In this document: positions 51,001 through 58,421 of the stretch, piece by piece | Numbering within the stretch: the first letter of the stretch is position 1 | How the letters are laid out: the number at the start of each line of letters is the position of its first letter | The notes under the pieces: generated by a model | Seen by the model: the letters and a program-made list of their open reading frames with translations, nothing else | What the model was told of the DNA's origin: nothing | Databases searched by the model: none | Assembly: GCF_030408635.1 (NCBI RefSeq) | Contig: NZ_CP047198.1 | Span: 682,001-746,000, forward strand | Source of the DNA: Corynebacterium coyleae | GTDB lineage: Bacteria > Actinomycetota > Actinomycetes > Mycobacteriales > Mycobacteriaceae | Direction: 5' to 3' | Length of the DNA: 64,000 nt | Translations under genes and position numbers: made by a program

Positions 51001-53990
51001 GCATCAAGTTAGTTGCCGATGGTGGCGAAATCACTGTCGGCGCGAGGGTCGCCGTCTACACGTATGGCGCGTTCAACGTCGTGCTTCCGGAGGGGCGCGA
51101 GTTGGCTGCCGACGAGTACACCGACGACGGCTACACCAACGGCTATGTTTACCGACCCAAGGGTGCTGAAAATCTCGGACGTTTCGACGTCGCCTTTGCT
51201 CGCGCTGATGTGACGATCGAGACAGACGCGGGGTATTCTAACTTCGAGGCGGTCGTCGACGCGTCGCAACGCCGCGTCTCCGAAGACATTTACTTCGAGC
51301 GCGACATCACAGGTGCCGGCCTTGGCTCCTGGACGCCCGGCAAGGACTACGACGTTGGCGACGTCGTCGACGTCATGGTCTTCAACAGAGTGATCCCGCA
51401 GCCCGTGACGGCGATCACTTACACGTCGGCGCCGGACGATCCGCTTGGCGTCCGTGTCCACGTCGGCGGCCAGACGATTCGCGACGCCGAACTCGTCGAG
51501 GAGCAAAACCGCAGTGTGCGCGAGGCCATTGCAAAGGAATCCGCACAGCGCCGCAAGCAGGTAGGTGCAGTGCAGGCACAGGCCCGTACTGCTGAATCGC
51601 AGGCAGCACAGGCGCGTAAAGCCGCTGATAAAGCGGTGGTGGACACCGTCGTTGAGTATGCAAAGTCATCGTCTGGCACGGAGGCACCTTCTTCGGGCTG
51701 GTCACAAGCAGCACCGGCGCCCTCCACAGTGGGGTTTGTATGGCAACGCACGATTACCTGGTTCGGCGATGGCCGCGTAGAGCGTGGACCCGCAGTATTG
51801 GTGACAGGAAACACTGGCCTGCCAGGCCCCCGTGGCCCTCAGGGTGTTCCCGGCCCGAAAGGCGACTCCGGCCGCGACGGCGTGCCGGGTAAAAACGGTG
51901 TGGGCGTGCAACAAACCACGGTGACATACGCCCAGTCTGCGTCTGGTGTGACTGCACCATCGTCAGGGTGGCAATCACAGCCACCGGCGAATGTACCTGC
52001 AGGGCGATTCGTATGGACAAAGATGGTGCTGCACTACACAGATAACAGCACCGAGGAAGTCTTTAGCGTAGGCAAGATCGGTGAGACCGGCCCACAAGGT
52101 AGTCCTGGCGCGAAAGGCGCAACCGGCGCTCGTGGGCCGCAAGGCCAGCGGGGCGCGAAGGGAGACACCGGTAGCGACGGCCGACCTGGCAAAGACGGAA
52201 CGAAGCTTGTCAGCACCGTTGTTACCTACTCTCAGTCCACCTCTGGCACCCAACCACCAACACAAGGTTGGCAGCCACAACCACCCACCGTCGCGCCGGG
52301 GCGGTTTGTGTGGACGCGGTTTGTTTGGTCGTATTCGGATGGGACATCGGAAACGGGCTACAGCGTCGGCAAGATCGGTAATACCGGTGTTCGTGGCCCA
52401 CAAGGTCCGCAGGGCGCAACTGGACCGCAGGGCGCAACTGGACCGAAGGGTGCAACTGGACCGAAGGGGCAGACAGGTGCACAGGGAGTGTCTGTAAAAG
52501 ACGTGACTCATTTCTGGCGGTGGGCAACCAGCAAACCCGCCACTCCTACAGGCAGTGGCAACCCATCGGGCTGGTCCACCACCCAGCCCGCCTACATGGT
52601 TGGACAGACCCTGTACGCCACGATTCGCACCACCTACTCGAATGGTTCCGTGTCTTGGTCACCAACCACAGAGGAAGCCAGCGTGTCAGCAGCGACAGCG
52701 ATTAGTAACGAGTCTGCAAACTCGAAGAATCGAGTGTGGTACGCAACAAGCGCGCCGGGGTCGACGCGTGGTGAGCGTGCTGGGGATACGTGGTTCCGCT
52801 ACTCGGGAACGACCATCATCGGCCAGTGGCGGTGGACAGGCTCTTCATGGGCAACTCAAACCATCGGCAACCAGGTGATCGCCAACTTGGATGCGGGCAA
52901 GATCACGTCCGGGACCATTGATGCACGCCGGATTGGTGCGGATACGATTGATGCGTCGATGATTAAGGCGGATTCGTTGACCGTGCGTGAATTACGGGCG
53001 GAAGTGTTTCACCAGGTCGGGGCGGATGTGGTGCCGTTAAAACCTGGCACCACTGAGCCTGCGTGGTGGGATCAGGCTGATGCTACACAAGAGTTGTGGG
53101 TGAAATATGTTGGGCAGCACACCGCGAAAGGGGCGGAATGGATTCCTAACTACCACTTGGTCAATAAGGGTACGTCTGGTGCGTTTCCAGTGCAGATGAA
53201 ACGTTTTAACAGCACGAAGGAGCCTGTACATATGAATTTAGTGACGGTGGATCCGGCCCTTGAGTATGATTTATCGTTTTTTGCGAAAGGGCATAACGGG
53301 GGGCGGTTTTTTATTGAATGCCGAGATCAGAATGGGTCGCTCGCGGTGAAGTCTGGTGGGATTATTCGAAAGAATGTGTGGGATCCACAAAACGCAAGTC
53401 AGTATCTTGCAAGCAACGTGGAAACTGATGGTGTATTGCGGTTTTACAAGACGCGGATTCGGTTTCACGAGAAGGTGCAGGCGGTCAAGATTGCCAATAT
53501 TTACGGTAATCACTCGAATGGGACTCGTGGTGATGGGCTGTGGATTGGTGAGATAAAGATTGTGCCGCATCAGGTTGATCAGGAGCAGGTTGATGCGTTG
53601 CAGTCGAAGCAGATTAGTGACAATGCGGCGCGGATCCGTGGGATTCAGGCAGCGCAGACGAAAGCGCAGAAGGCGATCGATGCCGAGGAAAAGTACCGGA
53701 CGCAATTCGGGTCTGGCTACAACACCGGAAACTGGTTTTCGCCGAATAAAAATCCGTTTGTCGAAGTCAGAACGATCCAGAGCCATGGGTCTGTGCGGTA
53801 TAACTCGACGCGCGCCCGCCTCAAGCGCAAATGCAAGGGGTGGATTCTGTTAATCCAGACCACTGAGTCGGGACTGTCCGATATGCAGGGGTTCAACGTC
53901 GATGCTGACCAATATGCCCAGTTCAGCGTGTATGGCGGGTTGAACCAGGTGGTCAAGCATTGGGCGATTATTTATCAGTTGTACGACTAG
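50997..53990 (+). CDS. tail fibre protein with collagen-like repeats
   Basis: 997 aa. N-terminal hub-like domain, then three similar modules of about 100 residues: each has a VTYAQSASG/VVTYSQSTSG strand, a SGWQSQPP/QGWQPQPP turn, a GRFVWT strand, then a Gly-X-Y run (GPRGPQGVPGPKGDSGRDG, GPQGSPGAKGATGARGPQG, GPQGPQGATGPQGATGPKG). Collagen-like stems trimerise and occur in host-binding fibres. The C-terminal part (about 640 on) has a coiled coil and beta domain for receptor contact, and its DNA is AT-richer, suggesting exchange of the receptor-binding end. Confidence 0.88.
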   Translation: MSIKLVADGGEITVGARVAVYTYGAFNVVLPEGRELAADEYTDDGYTNGYVYRPKGAENLGRFDVAFARADVTIETDAGYSNFEAVVDASQRRVSEDIYFERDITGAGLGSWTPGKDYDVGDVVDVMVFNRVIPQPVTAITYTSAPDDPLGVRVHVGGQTIRDAELVEEQNRSVREAIAKESAQRRKQVGAVQAQARTAESQAAQARKAADKAVVDTVVEYAKSSSGTEAPSSGWSQAAPAPSTVGFVWQRTITWFGDGRVERGPAVLVTGNTGLPGPRGPQGVPGPKGDSGRDGVPGKNGVGVQQTTVTYAQSASGVTAPSSGWQSQPPANVPAGRFVWTKMVLHYTDNSTEEVFSVGKIGETGPQGSPGAKGATGARGPQGQRGAKGDTGSDGRPGKDGTKLVSTVVTYSQSTSGTQPPTQGWQPQPPTVAPGRFVWTRFVWSYSDGTSETGYSVGKIGNTGVRGPQGPQGATGPQGATGPKGATGPKGQTGAQGVSVKDVTHFWRWATSKPATPTGSGNPSGWSTTQPAYMVGQTLYATIRTTYSNGSVSWSPTTEEASVSAATAISNESANSKNRVWYATSAPGSTRGERAGDTWFRYSGTTIIGQWRWTGSSWATQTIGNQVIANLDAGKITSGTIDARRIGADTIDASMIKADSLTVRELRAEVFHQVGADVVPLKPGTTEPAWWDQADATQELWVKYVGQHTAKGAEWIPNYHLVNKGTSGAFPVQMKRFNSTKEPVHMNLVTVDPALEYDLSFFAKGHNGGRFFIECRDQNGSLAVKSGGIIRKNVWDPQNASQYLASNVETDGVLRFYKTRIRFHEKVQAVKIANIYGNHSNGTRGDGLWIGEIKIVPHQVDQEQVDALQSKQISDNAARIRGIQAAQTKAQKAIDAEEKYRTQFGSGYNTGNWFSPNKNPFVEVRTIQSHGSVRYNSTRARLKRKCKGWILLIQTTESGLSDMQGFNVDADQYAQFSVYGGLNQVVKHWAIIYQLYD

Positions 53991-54222
53991 GCGAGTTGGG
54001 GATAGGGCTGCCGGGCCGGTTCGCGTGCCAGGTTTTGACGGCTTCGGCATCCCAGAGTGGTGTTTGCTTCGTTAGCCGGGCGACAGGGGTGGGCACGCCG
54101 AGTTTGTTGTTTGCTCGGCTGTAGGAGCGCCATGTGGCGTCGGTGACGTTGCAGTGGTTGGCGCATTGTTGCACGGTCCAGAGTTCACGCCCGGTGTCGG
54201 TATCGGTGATGTGGATGTTCAT
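53968..54222 (-). CDS. excisionase-like HTH protein, right copy
   Basis: 84 aa, starting MNIHITDTDTGRELWTVQQC. Paralog of the 76-aa protein at 22748 with the same order of motifs: DTGRELW, an HTH (CANHCNVTDATWRSYSRANN), TPLWDAEAVKTWHANRPGSP. Lies antisense to the end of the fibre gene (23-base overlap, tail to tail). One of the two copies may control excision; the other may regulate the cassette promoters. Confidence 0.78.
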   Translation of the reverse strand: MNIHITDTDTGRELWTVQQCANHCNVTDATWRSYSRANNKLGVPTPVARLTKQTPLWDAEAVKTWHANRPGSPIPNSPSRTTDK

Positions 54223-54344
54223 GCTGATTTCCTGTCGAGGAAGTGGATGTAGACGGCGGTTGCAGAAAGTATGAGCAGGGTGATCGGGTGCCATCCGGTG
54301 AGTACGCCGAGGGGGATGAGGATTAGCGGAAGGTTGAGCCGCAT
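54219..54344 (-). CDS. tiny membrane peptide (WHP type), right copy
   Basis: 41 aa, ATG 54344 after GGAAAGGAACACACT. MRLNLPLILIPLGVLTGWHP then ITLLILSATAVYIHFL. Same TGWHPITL / NWHPATL core and gene order as the left copy at 22981. Its TGA overlaps the HTH gene ATG. Confidence 0.65.
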   Translation of the reverse strand: MRLNLPLILIPLGVLTGWHPITLLILSATAVYIHFLDRKSA

Positions 54345-54378
54345 AGTGTGTTCCTTTCCGGGGTAGTGTGGAGGGGTG

Positions 54379-54426
54379 CCTCGCGGTTCTGGTTAGTTTG
54401 GGTAATCAGAACCGCGAGGTCTTTTT
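54379..54426 (+). terminator. strong hairpin-terminator, right cassette / end of fibre transcript
   Basis: CCTCGCGGTTCTG (54379-54391) pairs exactly with CAGAACCGCGAGG (54407-54419), followed by TCTTTTT on the + strand. On the + strand it would end the fibre transcript; on the minus strand it is a hairpin between the two tiny genes. Confidence 0.85.
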
Positions 54427-54517
54427 ACTCGTCCTTATCGTGGGGCTTCCGGAAGAAGTCCACGGTTTGGAGAGTTGCTACCCAGATACTGAGCAGCAGG
54501 GCGATGATTTCTATCAT
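54425..54517 (-). CDS. tiny membrane peptide (MIE type), right copy
   Basis: 30 aa, ATG 54517 after AAAGGGG. MIEIIALLLSIWVATLQTVD then FFRKPHDKDE: one helix and a charged tail. Related to the 37-aa peptide at 23198 (shared MIE, xxxxIW, T-x-Q/K-T) with the same downstream hairpin, WHP peptide and HTH gene. Confidence 0.65.
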   Translation of the reverse strand: MIEIIALLLSIWVATLQTVDFFRKPHDKDE

Positions 54518-54579
54518 CTGTACCCCTTTCCACTATTGAATTTTCTTACTTCAGTGCGTCTCTCACTCGCACTACAACC

Positions 54580-54609
54580 ATTATAGCAATAACGCGCTGA
54601 ACGTGCCAA
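54580..54609 (-). promoter_or_regulatory. leftward promoter of the right cassette
   Basis: TTGGCA (54609-54604), 18-base spacer, consensus TATAAT (54585-54580). The spacer contains GCGCGTTA, partly like the operator of the left cassette, but not a complete dyad. Confidence 0.75.
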
Positions 54610-54672
54610 ACAGGCTAAACATGTAGAAAGCGAAAGGGGGTGAGCGTGTGTAACTCGAAGTGACAGCCACCA

Positions 54673-54690
54673 TGACCGCTGCAGCGGTCA
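54673..54690. repeat. 18-bp perfect palindrome upstream of the lysis region
   Basis: TGACCGCTGCAGCGGTCA. It starts at the second base of an ATG that could open a 21-codon leader frame ending just inside the next gene. Possible operator for the rightward lysis genes; the rest of 54610-54729 shows nothing else. Confidence 0.6.
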
Positions 54691-54729
54691 AGCCCAGTAA
54701 CAAACCAACCAAGCAAGAAGGAGGCCACC

Positions 54730-55128
54730 ATGGCTGAACAACATGAAACCCGCGATCTGTGGAACATCGCGCTTGAAAACCTCACTGACACCCAGCTCGA
54801 AGAGCATCAACGCCAGTGCTGGGACCGATCCAACAACATTGACCAGGAGCGGCAACGCCGCCAAGCACTCCCATATGTCTGGGCGAACGAAACGCAGATC
54901 ATTAAGTCGCTGCGTACCGCACTTGGCAACGCGCCGGAAGCAGGGGCACCGTGGAAGCAACCCGAGAACATCACCGGCGCGTATATCGACGGCGACATCG
55001 TCACTTTTGAGGGAAAGAAGTGGCAGGCGACCGGCGACGGCGCAATCATGTTAGCCCCGCAAGCAGTGCACCCGATCATGGGTCGACGATGGGTACCTGT
55101 CACAGGTCAGGTCGCAGAGACCAACTAA
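54730..55128 (+). CDS. small late protein, unknown
   Basis: 132 aa, ATG 54730 after AGGAGGCCACC. Helical N-terminal half (WNIALENLTDTQLEEHQRQ, CWDRSNNIDQERQRRQALPY) and beta-like C-terminal half (GAYIDGDIVTFEGKKWQATG, MGRRWVPVTGQ). Might be a small tail or lysis accessory protein. A terminator follows directly. Confidence 0.6.
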   Translation: MAEQHETRDLWNIALENLTDTQLEEHQRQCWDRSNNIDQERQRRQALPYVWANETQIIKSLRTALGNAPEAGAPWKQPENITGAYIDGDIVTFEGKKWQATGDGAIMLAPQAVHPIMGRRWVPVTGQVAETN

Positions 55129-55151
55129 GCCCCACTGTAGGGGCATTTTTT
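55129..55151 (+). terminator. rho-independent terminator before the endolysin
   Basis: GCCCC (55129-55133), loop of 6, GGGGC (55140-55144), A, then T6. Sits between the previous stop and the endolysin start. Confidence 0.8.
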
Positions 55152-55177
55152 ATGCCCGAAGCACGAAAGGAGCAGTC

Positions 55178-55948
55178 ATGAAAAACTGGCTCACATTAGA
55201 GCCCGACAGGGTGAAGTTGATGACCCGTCACTTCACCCAAGGTCGAGGCGGAAACAAGATCCAGTACGTCGTCGTCCATCACAACGCAGGCGTCCTCTCG
55301 ATCGACCAGATCTGGCAAGTGTGGCAGGACCGCCCAGCATCCGCGCACTACCAAGTCACCAGCACCGGCGAGATCGGACAGTTGGTATGGGACCGCGACA
55401 CCGCGTGGCACGCCGCGAACACCTGGATGAACCAACGCTCGATCGGCATCGAAGTCTCCAACGCGGCAGGTGCCGCACAAGACTGGCCGATCACCGATAT
55501 CGCCATCCGCGAGGCAGGACGCCTTATCGCCGCAGTGTGCCACTACTACGGGCTGGGACGGCCAGTAAACGGCAAAAACGTCCGCTATCACCGCGAGTTC
55601 ACTTCTACGAGTTGCCCGTACCACCTCGCGCCGGGCGGTAAGTACAACTCGCCGCTGATGCGCGAAGCGCGGCGTTTCTATGACGATCTTGCAGCCAAGA
55701 AGGTTGCACCGAAACCATCACCCACTAAGGAGAAAGGATCCACGATGTTTGGACCGGAACAGGTAGGCGCTCTTGACGAGGCGAAGCGGTATAGCAAGGA
55801 CACGAAGGCGCAGTTGACCGGGTCTGGTGAATTGGGCGAGTATCCGGGCTGGTCGCAACTGGGTGGCCGCACTGTTGTCGATGCGCTCGGCGTAATCGGC
55901 GAGACGCTCGGCATCCCCGGCTTTAAGGACATGAAGGGGAGTAAGTAA
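55178..55948 (+). CDS. endolysin, N-acetylmuramoyl-L-alanine amidase
   Basis: 256 aa, ATG 55178 after GAAAGGAGCAGTC. Amidase_2 fold: VVVHHNAGVLSIDQIWQVWQ (first zinc His), SAHYQVTSTGEIGQLVWDRD, AWHAANTWMNQRSIGIEVSN, and HREFTSTSCPYHLAPG (last ligands and catalytic Lys/Thr region). A short linker leads to a helical C-terminal domain (EQVGALDEAKRYSKDTKAQL) that may bind the cell wall. It cuts stem peptides from glycan at lysis; the holin follows, overlapping its stop. Confidence 0.93.
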   Translation: MKNWLTLEPDRVKLMTRHFTQGRGGNKIQYVVVHHNAGVLSIDQIWQVWQDRPASAHYQVTSTGEIGQLVWDRDTAWHAANTWMNQRSIGIEVSNAAGAAQDWPITDIAIREAGRLIAAVCHYYGLGRPVNGKNVRYHREFTSTSCPYHLAPGGKYNSPLMREARRFYDDLAAKKVAPKPSPTKEKGSTMFGPEQVGALDEAKRYSKDTKAQLTGSGELGEYPGWSQLGGRTVVDALGVIGETLGIPGFKDMKGSK

Positions 55949-56238
55949 TGGGACAGCATTCTTTGGTGCGCGCGGCAGAAGAGGTTATTTCGTCCGAGCC
56001 GTGGTGGCGTAGGTATAAGGGGTCGATCATCATCGTGATCACTGGTGTGGTTGCTGTGCTCATGCAGTTGGCGGAGTCGCCGGATTGGCAGGGCACGACG
56101 ACGGGCACTGTGCTCACGATGGTGGTGTCGGTAGCCGGCGTGTTGGTCAACCGGTTTACTCCTGATGCGATGACGCCGTCGATGGCGCCGCGCCTGGAGC
56201 GGGTGATCAAAGACGGTGATGCGTATGCCGATCGATAA
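55948..56238 (+). CDS. holin
   Basis: 96 aa, ATG 55948 in the endolysin stop (TAATG). Two membrane helices (GSIIIVITGVVAVLMQLAES and TTGTVLTMVVSVAGVLVNRF) with a short charged N-terminus and a basic C-terminal tail (PRLERVIKDGDAYADR). Position right after the endolysin fits a holin that permits its escape. Confidence 0.8.
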   Translation: MGQHSLVRAAEEVISSEPWWRRYKGSIIIVITGVVAVLMQLAESPDWQGTTTGTVLTMVVSVAGVLVNRFTPDAMTPSMAPRLERVIKDGDAYADR

Positions 56239-56701
56239 ACTGCCTCAGAAGTATCAGCCCGCAGCCTATGGCCTGCGGGCCTTTTTAATGACCGACGCGA
56301 CTGCATTGCTCATTCTTGGGTTCTGCTTCTTGGCGCGCGGCGCCGGGTGGTTGATTCAGAAGGGGCCGGCAGGCCCGCACCCGTTGAAACTGATTGGCCT
56401 TCCGGTCGCGGCTTGGGTGGCGCTCGCTGTCACACTCGGTGTGGTGTGTCTTGTGGCGGCAGTGTGGCATCAAACGACGGTTGGCGTGATCACCTTGGCG
56501 TTGTCGGTCACGCTGATCAGTTTGTGGGGCATGGCGTTCCTTCCAGATTCGCTCGCAAATTTCTTGGAGCGCGGCAGCGTGTATTTGGCGCTTGCCGTGA
56601 TGACGATGTGGGCGGTCTGGAGGGGAAAGCGCGGTGAAATCACACTCGATATTCGAGCGGACCCGAAGGAGGCAGGATGGAACAGTTCTGGGAGAGCCTA
56701 G
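56225..56701 (+). CDS. membrane protein of the lysis region, unknown
   Basis: 158 aa from ATG 56225 (56219 is also possible; neither has a good ribosome site; ATG 56288 lies just after a terminator hairpin). Four hydrophobic segments (TALLILGFCFLARGAGWLI, LPVAAWVALAVTLGVVCLVAAVWH, VGVITLALSVTLISLWGMAFL, VYLALAVMTMWAVWRG). Overlaps the holin end. Could be a second holin or spanin partner. Confidence 0.65.
   Translation: MPIDKLPQKYQPAAYGLRAFLMTDATALLILGFCFLARGAGWLIQKGPAGPHPLKLIGLPVAAWVALAVTLGVVCLVAAVWHQTTVGVITLALSVTLISLWGMAFLPDSLANFLERGSVYLALAVMTMWAVWRGKRGEITLDIRADPKEAGWNSSGRA
56257..56286 (+). terminator. terminator hairpin inside the membrane-protein frame
   Basis: GCCCGCAG (56257-56264), 8-base loop, CTGCGGGC (56273-56280), then CTTTTTAA. 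If the gene starts at 56225 the hairpin is coding (QPAAYGLRAFL). Confidence 0.8.
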
Positions 56702-56979
56702 CCATCGTGCTTGCGGCGGTGATTCCGGCGTACCTCGGATATTTGACTGCGCGTGAGAAGCCGAAAGCAGACATCAGGGGTAAGGACACGGTCGATACCG
56801 CGCAGCAGCAGATGCAGTCGCTGCTGAAAACGCTGTTGGAGCGTGTCGCCAAACTTGAGAAGACGCAGGAGGTGTTGCAGCAGAAGTACAACCTGTCGCT
56901 CGATGCGCTGCGGAAGGTGCGGCGCCGCTATCCCGGTCTCAAAGTTGAGGTGCATGAGTCTGTAGAAGCGGACTTGTAG
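56677..56979 (+). CDS. small membrane-anchored coiled-coil protein
   Basis: 100 aa, ATG 56677 after AAGGAGGC inside the previous gene (25-base overlap). One N-terminal helix (SLAIVLAAVIPAYLGYLTA) then a coiled coil (DTAQQQMQSLLKTLLERVAK, LEKTQEVLQQKYN). Layout like i-spanins or other late membrane accessories. It is the last gene before attR. Confidence 0.68.
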   Translation: MEQFWESLAIVLAAVIPAYLGYLTAREKPKADIRGKDTVDTAQQQMQSLLKTLLERVAKLEKTQEVLQQKYNLSLDALRKVRRRYPGLKVEVHESVEADL

Positions 56980-57013
56980 TCCTCGAACTGTTTAAGAATA
57001 TTTAAGAGTTCGG

Positions 57014-57056
57014 CGTGGTCTTTGTCGCGCTAGATAAAGACCACGTGTAGACCACG
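57014..57056. promoter_or_regulatory. AGACCACG sites next to attR (presumed integrase arm sites)
   Basis: AAGACCACG at 57037-57045 and TAGACCACG at 57048-57056 (11 bp apart) on the + strand, and AAGACCACG on the minus strand at 57022-57014. Same motif and spacing as in front of int. Otherwise 56980-57100 is empty. Confidence 0.8.
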
Positions 57057-57100
57057 CCCTGTTTTCACCCCGGTATATCGGCATGTAGATACCGCTCTGC

Positions 57101-57164
57101 GTTCAATTCCCGGCGGCTCCACTGGAAAGAGACCCCCAGACCCTTACGGGCCTGGGGGTTTCTT
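57101..57164. repeat. attR core (64 bp)
   Basis: Exact copy of 20262-20325: the tmRNA 3' end from GTTCAATTCC through the ssrA terminator. On excision it would rebuild the host ssrA 3' end. Confidence 0.97.
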
Positions 57165-57233
57165 TTTATTTGTCGGGGAACTTGCGCCCAGAGCGGCCTT
57201 CACTCTGCGGTGCTCATCGTCTAGTTCCTCGAC

Positions 57234-57362
57234 ATCGTCTAGCTCCCCGCGCGGGCAACCAGACGATCAGCTCCATACTGAAAACGGTCCCCAATATGAC
57301 CTGGGGAAACGTCGAGGCCCCTGCGAGACCGTCTAGCGGCACCCGAAGGGGAGCTAGACGAT
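57234..57362. repeat. 15-bp inverted repeat at the end of the LLM gene
   Basis: ATCGTCTAGCTCCCC (57234-57248) and its reverse complement (57348-57362), 99 bases apart; the second arm contains the LLM gene stop codon. A third partial copy (CATCGTCTAG) lies at 57215. The whole stretch 57165-57353 has no convincing gene. Confidence 0.65.
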
Positions 57363-58421
57363 CTCGTAGCCGGTGACCGGGCCCTCCGTGTTCGGCTGCC
57401 AACCGAGTGCTGGGGCGACGTGGGTGGCAAAGTTCTCCAGGATCTTTACGTTTACGTCCACGCCCATGCCGGTCGGGATGGTGAGCAGAAGGGTGTCGGC
57501 GGCCATGACGGCAGGGTCGGCCTTGAGCTGCTCGATGAGCTTGTCCGGCTCGGCGGCGTAGGTGCGGCCGAAGGTGGAGGCGCCGACCTCGGGAAGCATG
57601 CCTACCTGGTCGGAGCCGGAGGCTTGCATGCTGAAGCGTGCCATGTCGGCGCCGTCGACGATGGGGAAGATGGAGCGGGACACGGACACGCGCGGGGTCC
57701 AGTCGTGGCCGGCTTCCTTCCAAGCTGCGCGGTAGCGGTTGATTTGGTCGACTTGGATCTCGCCAAGTGTCTGCGCGGTGGTCTCGGAAACCAGGGTGGA
57801 GGACATGAGGTTCAGGCCGTCGCGGGCGGTCTGCTCGGCAGACGCGTGGGTACCGGAGCCGTAGAAGATGTGCTTGCGCAGCTCGGGTGCCATGGGGAAG
57901 ACCGGCAGGGCGGAGCCGGGCTGGAACATGTTGGGGTACTGGCGCTCGAGGGGCGCGGCGGTGGCGAAGCCGTGGCCGTCGACGGCGGCCATGAAGGTTT
58001 CGAGGTGGTTGCGGGCGACGTCGGCACCGTTCGGCGCTTCGCCCTTGTAGCCGAATGCTTCCCAGCCGCGCTCGGCGACCTCGGGGGCGCCGCGGGATAC
58101 GCCAAGGGCGACGCGGCCGCCGGAGAGTTGGTAGAGGGAGGCGGCTTCTTCGGCGAGGTAGAGCGGGTTTTCGTAGCGCATGTCGATCACGCCGGTGCCA
58201 ACTTCGATGCGCTCGGTGGAGGCTGCAACTGCACCGAGCAGCGGCATCGGGGCGGAGGCTTGCGGGACGAAGTGGTGGACGCGGAAGGATGCGTTGTTGA
58301 CGCCGATCTCGTCGGCAGCTTTGGCGATCTCGAGGTGGATTCTCGCTACCTTTTCTGCCGAGGGGCCGCGTTGGCCGCCGATGGCGTAGTGCCCGAAGCT
58401 CAAGAAACCGAATGCTTTCAT
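57354..58421 (-). CDS. LLM-class flavin-dependent oxidoreductase
   Basis: 355 aa, ATG 58421 (MKAFGFLSFGHYA). Bacterial-luciferase-like TIM barrel: HHFVPQASAPMPLLGAVAAS, IEVGTGVIDMRYENPLYLAE, ALGVSRGAPEVAERG. Such enzymes use FMNH2 or F420 for monooxygenation or reduction; the cofactor is not certain from sequence. Stops near a 15-bp inverted repeat. Confidence 0.88.
   Translation of the reverse strand: MKAFGFLSFGHYAIGGQRGPSAEKVARIHLEIAKAADEIGVNNASFRVHHFVPQASAPMPLLGAVAASTERIEVGTGVIDMRYENPLYLAEEAASLYQLSGGRVALGVSRGAPEVAERGWEAFGYKGEAPNGADVARNHLETFMAAVDGHGFATAAPLERQYPNMFQPGSALPVFPMAPELRKHIFYGSGTHASAEQTARDGLNLMSSTLVSETTAQTLGEIQVDQINRYRAAWKEAGHDWTPRVSVSRSIFPIVDGADMARFSMQASGSDQVGMLPEVGASTFGRTYAAEPDKLIEQLKADPAVMAADTLLLTIPTGMGVDVNVKILENFATHVAPALGWQPNTEGPVTGYEIV

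Larger units (their letters stand above)
21490..55636 (+). repeat. dispersed polar 10-mer CGCGCCGGGC (14 exact copies)
   Basis: Exact copies on the + strand start at 21490, 25817, 27129, 30322, 33109, 35133, 35927, 38109, 39217, 42564, 44441, 46068, 48532 and 55627. CGCGCCGGG without the last C occurs at 36709, 49585, 52292 and 52751. I found none on the minus strand of the prophage. At many copies the third codon positions flip from C/A-rich before to G/T-rich after. Host flanks have two exact copies (3082, 5552). Confidence 0.75.
20262..57164. mobile_element. temperate siphovirus-like prophage integrated in ssrA
   Basis: Bounded by a 64-bp perfect direct repeat (20262-20325 and 57101-57164), giving a unit of 36,839 bp. 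The order is integrase, lysogeny block, repressor/Cro switch, early genes, packaging, head, tail, lysis. All structural modules expected for a cos-type long-tailed phage are present with open frames, except that the terminase large subunit is split. Both ends have presumed integrase arm sites. I see no transposon inside. Confidence 0.97.

Noticed and set aside
51820-52490. CRISPR or tandem DNA repeat in the fibre gene
   Set aside because: It is the collagen-like Gly-X-Y coding pattern; units are degenerate and in frame.
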